DNA from: a bacterium | GTDB taxonomy: Bacteria > Patescibacteriota > Patescibacteriia > UBA2591 > MWDC01 | NCBI GenBank assembly: GCA_021158435.1 | Contig: JAGGUQ010000010.1 | Location: 1-45,492 of the forward strand | Length of the DNA: 45,492 nucleotides | Direction of reading: 5' to 3' | Shown here: positions 1 to 8,328 of the stretch, in pieces | Numbering within the stretch: the first letter of the stretch is position 1 | Layout of the letters: the number at the start of each line of letters is the position of its first letter | Made by a program: the position numbers and the translations under genes | Notes under the pieces: generated by a model | Database searches by the model: none | The model's input: the letters and a program-made list of their open reading frames with translations, nothing else | Told to the model about the DNA's origin: nothing

Positions 1-33
1 AAAAGTCTGTTCTTGACAGATTTTATTTTTTTG
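1..33 (+). terminator. possible rho-independent terminator of an upstream gene (truncated by window edge)
   Basis: AAAAgTCTGT-tcttg-ACAGATTTT inverted repeat followed by ATTTTTTT. Confidence 0.35.
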
Positions 34-78
34 TTTTGCTGATAGTGGAGCAATTATTTTTTATTTTATCGCAATTTT

Positions 79-1389
79 ATGTTAGACATTAAGTTTATTC
101 AAAAAAACAAAGAAGAAGTAAAAAAAGCAGTTAAAGTTAAGGACATTGATTTAGATGTTGATGAGCTTTTAGAAGTTTATAAAAAAAGGAATCAGTTGTT
201 AGTTCAAATTGAGCAGTTAAGAAAAAAGAGAAACGAATTAAGTAAAAAAGCAGGGCAAACTTCTTCTAAAGAAGATTTTTTGAAATATAGGGAGGAAAAC
301 AGGAGAATAAAAGAAGAATTAAAAAAATTAGAAGAAAAATACAGAAAAGTAGAAAAAGAATATCAGGAAAAGATGCTTTTGGTTCCAAATATTCCTTCTC
401 AAGATACTCCGATAGGTAAGGATCCTTCTGATAATAAAGTGGTCTCTTTTTGGGGAAAAGTTCCTCAATTTAAATTTTCTCCTAGAAGTCATATTGAATT
501 AGGCGAGAAATTAGATTTGATTGATTTTCAACGGGGAGTTAGGATTTCAGGATTTAGGGGTTATTATCTTAAGAATGAGGCTGTTTTGATGCAAATAGGT
601 TTAATGTGGTTTGCTTTAAAAAAATTAGAAAAAAAAGGATATAAATTATTTATTCCTCCTGTTTTAGTCAAAGAATTTGCTTTAATAGGCAGTGGGCATT
701 TCCCTTTTGGCAAAGAAGATATTTTCCAAATAGCTAATCCAGAAGAAATAAAAAGTGAACAAAACTTAGAGGAAAATTCATTGTTCTTAGCAGGAACATC
801 TGAACCTTCTTTATTAGCTTATTTTGCTAATGAAGTTTTAGATGAGAAAGATTTACCAGTAAAAGTTTGTGGTTTTTCCCCATGCTATCGTTCTGAAGTA
901 GGAAGTTATGGTAAAGATGCAAAAGGATTATATCGCTTACATGAGTTTATGAAAGTTGAACAGGTTGTTCTTTGCAAAAATGATCTTAAAGAATCAAATA
1001 AATATTTAGAGGAAATTCGTGAAAACGCAGAGGAAATTTTAAAAGATTTGAAACTCCCTTATCGAGTAGTTCAAGTTTGTACTGGTGATATGGGCGCAGG
1101 AAAGATTAAAATGTATGATATAGAAACATGGATGCCCTCAAGAAATGAATATAGTGAAACCCATTCAGCTTCTAATCTTGGTGATTGGCAGGCAAGGAGA
1201 TTAAATATAAAATATAAGACAAAAACAGGCGAGAAAAAATATGTTCATACTTTAAACAATACAGCTATTGCTTCACCAAGAATTTTAATCCCTATATTAG
1301 AGATTTATCAGCAAAAAAATGGGGAAGTTAAGGTGCCTAAGGTTTTAAGGCCATTTCTTAGAAAAAAAATTATTAAACCGAAAGAATAA
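79..1389 (+). CDS. serS: seryl-tRNA synthetase
   Basis: Full-length ORF, N-terminal coiled-coil arm, class II motifs (FLAGTSEPSLLAYF, CYRSEVGSYGKDAKGLYRLHEFMKVE, TASPRILIPILE-like motif 3). Confidence 0.97.
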   Translation: MLDIKFIQKNKEEVKKAVKVKDIDLDVDELLEVYKKRNQLLVQIEQLRKKRNELSKKAGQTSSKEDFLKYREENRRIKEELKKLEEKYRKVEKEYQEKMLLVPNIPSQDTPIGKDPSDNKVVSFWGKVPQFKFSPRSHIELGEKLDLIDFQRGVRISGFRGYYLKNEAVLMQIGLMWFALKKLEKKGYKLFIPPVLVKEFALIGSGHFPFGKEDIFQIANPEEIKSEQNLEENSLFLAGTSEPSLLAYFANEVLDEKDLPVKVCGFSPCYRSEVGSYGKDAKGLYRLHEFMKVEQVVLCKNDLKESNKYLEEIRENAEEILKDLKLPYRVVQVCTGDMGAGKIKMYDIETWMPSRNEYSETHSASNLGDWQARRLNIKYKTKTGEKKYVHTLNNTAIASPRILIPILEIYQQKNGEVKVPKVLRPFLRKKIIKPKE

Positions 1390-2069
1390 TGGAGAAATGT
1401 GGCTTTTTACTTATTAACAAACCTGCAGGTTTAACCTCGCATGATGTTATTGATGAGTTAAGGAAAATAACCGGAATTAAAAAAATAGGCCATAGTGGCA
1501 TTTTGGATCCTTTGGCTACTGGACTTTTAGTAGTTGGTGTTGGGAGGGAAGCAACAAAAAAATTATCTGACTTTTTGAAAATGGATAAAGAGTATGTGGC
1601 TAAAATAAGATTAGGCGCAGTTTCAGAAACATTGGATAAACAAGGGCCAATAAAAGAGGTAAAAGTAAAAAAAATTCCTTCACAAGAAGAAGTGAGGGAA
1701 TTTTTAAATAAATTTATTGGAGATATAGAGCAGGTTCCTCCAATATATTCAGCAAAACACTTTAAAGGAAAAAGACTTTATCAATTAGCCAGACAAGGAA
1801 TAAAAGTTACCCCAGAACCAATTAAGGTAAAAGTATATTATCTTAATTTACTGGATTACTCTTGGCCTTATCTTAAAATAAAAACAAAAGTAAGTTCTGG
1901 GACGTATTTAAGGTCTTTAGCTAGAGATATTGGAGATGCTTTAGGATGTAAAGGTTATTTAGAAAACCTAGTTAGAACTAAAGTTGGTTCTTTTGATTTG
2001 GAGCAGGCAGTAGATTTAAATAAGCTTAATTCTTCAAATTGGGAAAATTTTTTAAAGGAAGTAAATTAA
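1389..2069 (+). CDS. truB: tRNA pseudouridine(55) synthase
   Basis: GFLLINKPAGLTSHDVI and GHSGILDPLATGLLVVGVG motifs; overlaps serS stop by 1 nt. Confidence 0.96.
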   Translation: MEKCGFLLINKPAGLTSHDVIDELRKITGIKKIGHSGILDPLATGLLVVGVGREATKKLSDFLKMDKEYVAKIRLGAVSETLDKQGPIKEVKVKKIPSQEEVREFLNKFIGDIEQVPPIYSAKHFKGKRLYQLARQGIKVTPEPIKVKVYYLNLLDYSWPYLKIKTKVSSGTYLRSLARDIGDALGCKGYLENLVRTKVGSFDLEQAVDLNKLNSSNWENFLKEVN

Positions 2070-2073
2070 TGGA

Positions 2074-3396
2074 TCAATAAATCATTTCACCTGTTGGGTA
2101 GAATTTTACTTCTTCTGGGCTAAGTGTTATTATATCTTCCCATTTATATCCTTTTTGGATAAAAACCTCAGCTGAATAAATTGGATATTTCATTCCATGT
2201 TTAAGTGTGTAAACTGTTGTTTTAAGAGGTGATTTTATAAGAGTTACTTGGGGATATTTTAACATTTCAGAATAGTCAACTGGCTCTATATCTTCCCATT
2301 TAAATCCATAGCTTTTAAATATTTCTGGACTAGGAATCCAGTGTTTTTTATTATTGCTATAAATAGCATAGACCTGAGGTGTTTTTTTAACTTTAATTAG
2401 CTTTATTGGTTTTTCCCAGAAATCCGAATTATTATTTATTTGTTTTTTTGTTTTAAAGCTAAGAGGAGGGGATTCTATTTTGTCTCCAAAAATATCTTCA
2501 ACTACTACTTTATATACATACTCAGTTGCTGGTTTAAGATTAGTTAAAAATATAAGATGCTTTGTTTTTTTTGGAGAAGAGGAAATAATTTTTTTATTAA
2601 ATCGGTTTTCTCCATAAAGAATTGTAGCTGTGGTTAATCTGTTTGTTTCCACTTTAACAAGCGCACTGTTTGATTTAATGTCCACTTGATTGTCAGAGGT
2701 AGGCGAAAGATAATTGATTTTTAATTCAGAGCGTTGATTGTCATTAGTGTCAATGGTTTGAAAATTTAAAATGCCCGAGGAGCTGGAATTTTTTTCTTTG
2801 TCTTTAGATGTGAATTGGAAGTAATATTTAGTTGATGGAGATAAATTTGTAAGAGAAATTTCGTGAAAGGTTTGATATTGATAGGTTTTTTTATATTTTT
2901 TTAATTCCTTGGGACTGGTCCCATATCTAAAAACATCTTTTGCTGGTTCATTGGTTTCCCAGGTTATTATTGCTGTTGTTCCAGTAATAGAAAGTATTTT
3001 TATCTTGCTAATTTTAGGTGGATCAGCATCTTGATATTTTTCAGTTGTGAAATAAGTTTCATTTGAAATAATGCGGTTATTGAGAGAGTCTTGGCTGTAA
3101 ATTCTTAAATAATAAGTAGTTTGAGGGGAAAGATTAGAAAGAGTTGCTTTATGAGATGTTGACAAGGAATTTTCAGAATTTGCCCAGAATAAGTAATTGT
3201 TTTTTTCAAAGCCAAATTTTACAATTCCTTGGCTGGTTTTATTAGTAGTCCAAAGTATTTCAGCTGAATCATCAGTTATATTTTTGATTTTTATATTTGT
3301 GATTTCAAGGGTTTCAGCTTTTAATTGTTGGCTGTTAAAAGTAGCAATAAATGTTAAGAGTAGAATTAAAACAATTTTTTTAGTTTTGCTTGTCAT
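2074..3396 (-). CDS. secreted fibronectin type III-like repeat protein with two C-terminal ~50-aa repeats
   Basis: Signal peptide, three Fn3-like repeats (ITWETNEPAKDVFRYGTSP... LTNLSPSTKYYFQ), two related C-terminal WEDI repeats. Confidence 0.8.
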   Translation of the reverse strand: MTSKTKKIVLILLLTFIATFNSQQLKAETLEITNIKIKNITDDSAEILWTTNKTSQGIVKFGFEKNNYLFWANSENSLSTSHKATLSNLSPQTTYYLRIYSQDSLNNRIISNETYFTTEKYQDADPPKISKIKILSITGTTAIITWETNEPAKDVFRYGTSPKELKKYKKTYQYQTFHEISLTNLSPSTKYYFQFTSKDKEKNSSSSGILNFQTIDTNDNQRSELKINYLSPTSDNQVDIKSNSALVKVETNRLTTATILYGENRFNKKIISSSPKKTKHLIFLTNLKPATEYVYKVVVEDIFGDKIESPPLSFKTKKQINNNSDFWEKPIKLIKVKKTPQVYAIYSNNKKHWIPSPEIFKSYGFKWEDIEPVDYSEMLKYPQVTLIKSPLKTTVYTLKHGMKYPIYSAEVFIQKGYKWEDIITLSPEEVKFYPTGEMIY

Positions 3397-3458
3397 TTTA
3401 GATATGTTTATATGTAAACAACATAGCTATTTGCCTTGTTTTGTCAAGGAACAATAAA

Positions 3459-3486
3459 TTGACAGATTTTATATTTTCTTTATACT
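3459..3486 (+). promoter_or_regulatory. sigma70-type promoter for the 229-aa ORF
   Basis: TTGACA (3459-3464), 16-nt spacer, TATACT (3481-3486); strong SD AAAGGAGGG precedes ATG 3538. Confidence 0.65.
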
Positions 3487-3537
3487 ATTTCATATTTCTG
3501 GAACCTTAAAAGTAAAAATTGAAAGGAGGGAAAACTA

Positions 3538-4227
3538 ATGGGAGAGGCGAGAAAGCACCTTCATTATGTTCCGCGATCTATTAAGGAGCAAATGTGGATT
3601 TTAAAACAGCTTTTCCCCGGCCAAGTAAATCAAGCACCTTCTGGCCTTCAGTTAAAGCTTGCTTTGGCTTTTTCTAATATGTCTATTTTGGAAAGTGTTG
3701 CTTTAGAAGGCGTTTTTGTCGTTCCTCGGTGGGAAAGAATAGCCAGTTCTTATGCTAAAGCAACAGAAAAAGTTTTAGACCTACTGAAAAAAACCCGACA
3801 TTTAAGGAATTGTCGAGATGGGAAAATTTTAAATTATTTGAAAAGAAACAAGGACACAGAAAAGTTAATAGGAAAGATTATTGAAAAGAACGGAATGAGT
3901 GATTTTGATGTAGTTGTAATTCCAGCTCAAACAGGAATTTTGTATCAAGGAAAGAGCTTTTATCAGGCTAAGGAAAAATTTCTTCCGGACGAGTTTGGTT
4001 TGGGGATTTTTGAAGTAGCTTGTATTTTGCTTACTCATCCTGAAAGATTATGTGAAGAGAATCATTTGAGAATTCTTTGCGCAGATGATTATTCTGTGTC
4101 CCCAAAAGGAGGAAAGTGTAACCATATCATGTATTTTGGGATTCAAGATGGCCTGTTGCAATGTGGGAGGAAATCTAAGGATTTTGCTTCTGGTTTATAT
4201 GGCTTGGCTAGCGGCATCGCCTATTAA
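3538..4227 (+). CDS. hypothetical protein, 229 aa, Cys-containing, no recognised family
   Basis: ORF with strong SD, own promoter and terminator. Confidence 0.8.
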   Translation: MGEARKHLHYVPRSIKEQMWILKQLFPGQVNQAPSGLQLKLALAFSNMSILESVALEGVFVVPRWERIASSYAKATEKVLDLLKKTRHLRNCRDGKILNYLKRNKDTEKLIGKIIEKNGMSDFDVVVIPAQTGILYQGKSFYQAKEKFLPDEFGLGIFEVACILLTHPERLCEENHLRILCADDYSVSPKGGKCNHIMYFGIQDGLLQCGRKSKDFASGLYGLASGIAY

Positions 4228-4240
4228 CAAGATGAAATTT

Positions 4241-4272
4241 AAGGCTTCCTAATAAGGAAGCCTTTTCTTTTT
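4241..4272 (+). terminator. rho-independent terminator
   Basis: AAGGCTTCCT-aata-AGGAAGCCTT perfect 10-bp stem followed by TTCTTTTT. Confidence 0.9.
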
Positions 4273-4286
4273 CCTCAATTAATAGG

Positions 4287-4314
4287 TTGTCTTAATTTTT
4301 TAAATTGTTATAAT
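4287..4314 (+). promoter_or_regulatory. sigma70-type promoter
   Basis: TTGTCT, 16-nt spacer, TATAAT. Confidence 0.55.
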
Positions 4315-4365
4315 TACTTTAGAGGTGTCAAAGGTCGTTTGAATTGGATTTAAGAGTTCAATTTT

Positions 4366-4590
4366 ATGAAAACAGCTATTATTGCTATTGTTGTTGCAGT
4401 TATTTTAATTGTTGTTGTTCTTCTTTTATTAAAGAAAAGAAAAAAAGGAGCAACTGAGAGTGAATTTAAGCAGCCAAAAGTAGAGCAATCTGAAGGTGTT
4501 TCTTCTCAAGAACAAGGGCAAGAAGTTGTTTCTTCCCAGGGGCAAGTAGAGGAACCATCAGGAGAACAAAAAGAACAGTCAGAACAATAG
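4366..4590 (+). CDS. small single-TM protein with Glu/Gln-rich tail
   Basis: N-terminal hydrophobic helix IIAIVVAVILIVVVLLLLKKRKK followed by low-complexity tail. Confidence 0.65.
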   Translation: MKTAIIAIVVAVILIVVVLLLLKKRKKGATESEFKQPKVEQSEGVSSQEQGQEVVSSQGQVEEPSGEQKEQSEQ

Positions 4591-4639
4591 GTTGTAAAGG
4601 TGATTAGTTTGATTTAGAGTTTAAAAGAATAGACTGCTT

Positions 4640-6232
4640 ATGCTTAAATTAAAAACAAAAACAAGTCGAGTTATCTTTTGTTTATTTATCATTATTAGTT
4701 TGGTTGGAGGATTTAATTTGCCTGCTTTAGCTCAAGAACAAACAGATGAACCTGCTCTTATTGAGGAAGTTAATATCCAGCCAAAACAATTAGAACAGGA
4801 AGAAGTACAGGGAGGAGAAGCAGAAGAAGGATCTGTTTTAGATCAAATTCAACCAGAAGAACTTGAGGTATCTGAACCCAAACTTTTACCTTCAAGCCCT
4901 TTTTATTTCTTGAAGAATTTGAGAAGAAAGGTACAGATGGCTTTTACTTTTAATCGTTTGAAGAAAGCAGAGCTTCAGTTGAAAATTGCTAATGAAAAGC
5001 TTTTAGAGGCAAGGAAATTGTTAGAACAGGCAAGACAAAAACAAAGAGCTTTGGAAACTTTTGAAAAATATAAAAAAGAAATGCAAGAACTTAGACAGAA
5101 ATTAGAGAGACTTGAAGTTGAGGATCCTGAGAAAAAGCAGGAATTATTAAAGAAGGTTTTAGATCACAGTTTAAAGCATCAGCAAATTTTAGATAGGGTT
5201 GAGGAGGGAATTTTGGAAGAACAAGGTGAAGAGCAATACAAGAAGTTTTCTGAATTAAAGAAAAAGGCTTTAGAGCACAGCCTGGAAGGCATTTTAAAGA
5301 TTTCTAATAAAGAAGAATTAGAGGAAATAACTAGTCAAGTAATTGAAAGACAAAAACAAGAGCCCTTAAGAGGAATTAAGGTGTTAGAAGTTTTAGAAAG
5401 AGTAAAAGAACAGGTCCCTGAACAGGCTAAGCCAGTAATTGAAGGCGTAAGGGAAAAAATAAAGCAAAGAATAGCAGAAGCATTGAAAGATAGGATTGCT
5501 GAAGGGAAAGAAGACTTAAAGGTAGAGGCTTTGCCTGGAAATAAAGTGGAGCATTTAAGAGCTATTTCAGAGATTCAAGAGGTAGCCCCAGGTGAATTAG
5601 TCAAAGAAAAATTAGAAAGAATGAAGCAAGCCTTGCTCGAAAAAACAGAGCAAGAAGTTAAGAAATTTAACAGCCAAGAAGCGAAAGAGGAGTATCTTAA
5701 GCCATTAAGAGCAGGTGAAGTAGACAAGATTGAATTAATTAAGAGGTTAAAGGAAAGAATGCCTGGTGAGCAAGAAAAGCAAATATTAGAAAAAATAAGG
5801 GAACAATCTTTGTTAGAGTTAAAAAAGCGGATAGAACAAGAAGAAGATGAAACAAAAAGAGAGCAGATTTTAGAGAGAATGAAACAAAGACTTGAAATTA
5901 AAAAACCAGAAGAATTTTTGGAAAGGGTTCAAAAAGAGGTAGAAGAAAGGACAAGACAGAGATTAGAGCTTGAAAAACCTGAAGAATCTTCAGGGGGAAT
6001 TCAAAAAGAAGTAGAAGAAAAAATAAGGGAGAGATTAGAAATTGGAAAACCAGAATTAGAAAAACCCGTGGAGAAAGTACAGAAAAAAGAGCAAGAAAGA
6101 GTAGGACAAAAGTTAGAAATTAGAAAACAAAAGCCAGAAGAAGTTAAAAAATCAGAACCAGAAGAGAAAGTAGAAAAGCCAGAAGAAAAACAACAAGGCC
6201 CAACAAAAGAAGATAAAGGAAAACAAAAATAG
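4640..6232 (+). CDS. secreted coiled-coil protein, DUF5667-like domain
   Basis: Signal peptide; LLPSSPFYFLKNLRRKVQMAFTFNRLKKAELQLKIANEKLLEARKL matches the DUF5667-type signature; long charged coiled coil. Confidence 0.75.
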   Translation: MLKLKTKTSRVIFCLFIIISLVGGFNLPALAQEQTDEPALIEEVNIQPKQLEQEEVQGGEAEEGSVLDQIQPEELEVSEPKLLPSSPFYFLKNLRRKVQMAFTFNRLKKAELQLKIANEKLLEARKLLEQARQKQRALETFEKYKKEMQELRQKLERLEVEDPEKKQELLKKVLDHSLKHQQILDRVEEGILEEQGEEQYKKFSELKKKALEHSLEGILKISNKEELEEITSQVIERQKQEPLRGIKVLEVLERVKEQVPEQAKPVIEGVREKIKQRIAEALKDRIAEGKEDLKVEALPGNKVEHLRAISEIQEVAPGELVKEKLERMKQALLEKTEQEVKKFNSQEAKEEYLKPLRAGEVDKIELIKRLKERMPGEQEKQILEKIREQSLLELKKRIEQEEDETKREQILERMKQRLEIKKPEEFLERVQKEVEERTRQRLELEKPEESSGGIQKEVEEKIRERLEIGKPELEKPVEKVQKKEQERVGQKLEIRKQKPEEVKKSEPEEKVEKPEEKQQGPTKEDKGKQK

Positions 6233-6239
6233 GCTTAAT

Positions 6240-6587
6240 ATGATTCAGAGTTATTCTTTTGGGGAGATTAAAGTCGGAAATAAGTGCTTTAATCATGACG
6301 TTTATCTGAATTGCCAGGGACAGGCAATTCCCTGGCAAAGACAAACTTCCCATTGGATTGACTTGAATGATATTAAGGAATTTTTAGAAGAAAAGCCAGA
6401 TATTGTTATAATTGGAACAGGAAAGTGGGGTGTAGCAAAAGTTTCTGAGAAAGTTTTTGAATGGGCAAAGGAAGAAGGAATTAATTTGATTGTTGAGAAA
6501 ACTTCTTTGGCTGTTCAAAAATATAACGAGTTGATAAGCAAAGAATCAAAAGCTAAGATAGTTGGATTTTTCCATTTAACTTGTTAG
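6240..6587 (+). CDS. Mth938-like domain protein
   Basis: IVIIGTGKWGVAKVSEKV..., TSLAVQKYNELISKESKAKIVGFFHLTC. Confidence 0.75.
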   Translation: MIQSYSFGEIKVGNKCFNHDVYLNCQGQAIPWQRQTSHWIDLNDIKEFLEEKPDIVIIGTGKWGVAKVSEKVFEWAKEEGINLIVEKTSLAVQKYNELISKESKAKIVGFFHLTC

Positions 6588-6617
6588 TTAGATATTAAGA
6601 AAATTTAAATATTCATT

Positions 6618-6691
6618 AGCAAAAAGGAGCACTGCTCCTTTTTGCTATTTTAAGGCTAAACAAGACAAAAAGTTAGTCTTGTTTGTTTTTT
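6618..6691 (+). terminator. tandem terminator hairpins
   Basis: AGCAAAAAGGAGCA-c-TGCTCCTTTTTGCT (near-symmetric, could act bidirectionally) then AAACAAGAC-aaaaagtta-GTCTTGTTT followed by GTTTTTTT. Confidence 0.8.
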
Positions 6692-6700
6692 TATTTCTGT

Positions 6701-6706
6701 TATAAT
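6701..6706 (+). promoter_or_regulatory. -10 element (TATAAT) directly upstream of ATG 6714
   Basis: TATAAT ends 7 nt before the ATG; weak -35 TTGTTT 16 nt upstream. Confidence 0.5.
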
Positions 6707-6713
6707 TATCTTT

Positions 6714-7076
6714 ATGAGCAGGATTAAAAAACCAGTAATTTATTTTAATAATTTAGTTAAAGCACCTTTTACAGATCAATGTATCAAAAGAAGGGCTCGG
6801 CTGATTGCTAATGAGACACTTCCGTCAAAAAATAACCTTTCAGAAATTTCAATTGCTATAGTTGATGAAAAAACCATTCGTCAATTAAACAAAAAGTACC
6901 GGAAAAAGAATAAAGCAACTAGTGTTTTAACTTTTGGTAATATAACTGATGATTCAGCAGAAATTGTTCTTTGTTGGAATAAAATTCATCAGGAAGCAAA
7001 GATTAATGGTTTAAAGCAAAAAGATTATTTTTTCTATGCTTTAAAGCATGGATTTAAAAATTTATTAAAAAAATAA
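6714..7076 (+). CDS. ybeY: YbeY-like rRNA maturation factor, short form
   Basis: SEISIAIVDEKTIRQLNKKYRKKNKATSVLTF resembles YbeY; ends at YALKHGFKNLLKK, so the canonical HGxLHLxGxDH motif is incomplete. Confidence 0.7.
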   Translation: MSRIKKPVIYFNNLVKAPFTDQCIKRRARLIANETLPSKNNLSEISIAIVDEKTIRQLNKKYRKKNKATSVLTFGNITDDSAEIVLCWNKIHQEAKINGLKQKDYFFYALKHGFKNLLKK

Positions 7077-7077
7077 T

Positions 7078-8316
7078 ATGCATTCAGATTTTATTGTAGG
7101 TATAGACTTAGGCTCAAGAACAATCAGAATTGTAGCTGGTAGAGATAATCCAGAATTAAAAGGTATGGAGGTTGTTGCTGCAGTAGAGAGCGAATCTCGG
7201 GGAGTATCAAAAGGAGTGATTACAAATTTAGAAGAAGCAGTTTCAAGTATTTCAGAAGCAGTTGAAAAAATGGAAAAAAAGTTGGGGACAAGAATAGCTA
7301 AAGCAAAAATAGGAGTTGCTGGACCTCATATTAGCGCTATGCAGGCAAAAGAACTTGTAGTAGTTAATCGTCCAGGCGGAGAAATAACTAATTTAGAGAT
7401 TCAGCGGGCCAGGGAGAGTATTGAAAAAAAGTCTGTGCCTCCAAATTATGAAGTACTTCATGTTATTCCTACATCTTTTACAATTGATAATCAAGTAGGA
7501 GTTAAAAATCCAATAGGAATGATTGGGAGCAGGTTGGAAATGGAAGCTTATGTAATTTTAGGATTAAGCAATCAGTTAAAAAGTTTAGAAACAGCTTTTT
7601 CTTCCCGTTGTGGAATAGAAATAACTTCAATGATTTTTACAGCTTTAGCTAGTGCTGAGGCTGTTTTAAACAAAGAACAAAAAGAATTAGGAGTTGTTTT
7701 AGTTGATATTGGTGAAGCAACCACGAGTATAATTGTTTTTGAGGAAGAAGATATATTATTAGTTAAAGTTTTGCCTTTAGGAGCTAGATATGTAACCGCA
7801 GATATAGCTCTAGGCCTTAAAATTCCAATGGATTTAGCTGAGAAAATAAAGGTAAATTATGGTTATGCTTATGTCCCAGATGTGCCTAAGTTTGAGGAAA
7901 TAAATTTAAGTGAATTAGATCCTAAAGTTAAGGGCAATTTTTCAAAAAAAGAAATAGCAGAAATTATTAGTTCAAGATACGAAGAGATATTCAGTTTTGT
8001 TGATGAAGAATTACAACAGATAGACAGAAGCGCGAAGTTGCCAGCAGGGGTTGTTTTAGTTGGGGCAGGTTCTAGAATAGGAGGTTTAGAAAATCTAGCA
8101 AAGCAAGTTTTTAAACTCCCAGCAGGCATAGGAATACCTGTAAATATTGTCTCAGAAACCCGAGAAGAAAGAATTTTTGACCCTGCTTTTGCAGCTAGTG
8201 TAGGGTTGCTTCTAAGAGAGGAAGATGATTTCTTTTTTGGGCATAGAAGCACAAAAAATAGTTCTTATGTATCTAAATTTTTGAAAAAGGTTAGAAATTT
8301 ATTCATTCCAGATTAG
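7078..8316 (+). CDS. ftsA: cell division protein FtsA
   Basis: FIVGIDLGSRTIRIVAG, VVLVDIGEATTSIIVF, VVLVGAGSRIGGL; C-terminal amphipathic KFLKKVRNLFIPD; precedes ftsZ. Confidence 0.93.
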   Translation: MHSDFIVGIDLGSRTIRIVAGRDNPELKGMEVVAAVESESRGVSKGVITNLEEAVSSISEAVEKMEKKLGTRIAKAKIGVAGPHISAMQAKELVVVNRPGGEITNLEIQRARESIEKKSVPPNYEVLHVIPTSFTIDNQVGVKNPIGMIGSRLEMEAYVILGLSNQLKSLETAFSSRCGIEITSMIFTALASAEAVLNKEQKELGVVLVDIGEATTSIIVFEEEDILLVKVLPLGARYVTADIALGLKIPMDLAEKIKVNYGYAYVPDVPKFEEINLSELDPKVKGNFSKKEIAEIISSRYEEIFSFVDEELQQIDRSAKLPAGVVLVGAGSRIGGLENLAKQVFKLPAGIGIPVNIVSETREERIFDPAFAASVGLLLREEDDFFFGHRSTKNSSYVSKFLKKVRNLFIPD

Positions 8317-8328
8317 ATCTATTTTATT

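Noticed and set aside
3197-3457. 86-aa + strand ORF
   Set aside because: Antisense to the Fn3 protein, no RBS or family; likely spurious
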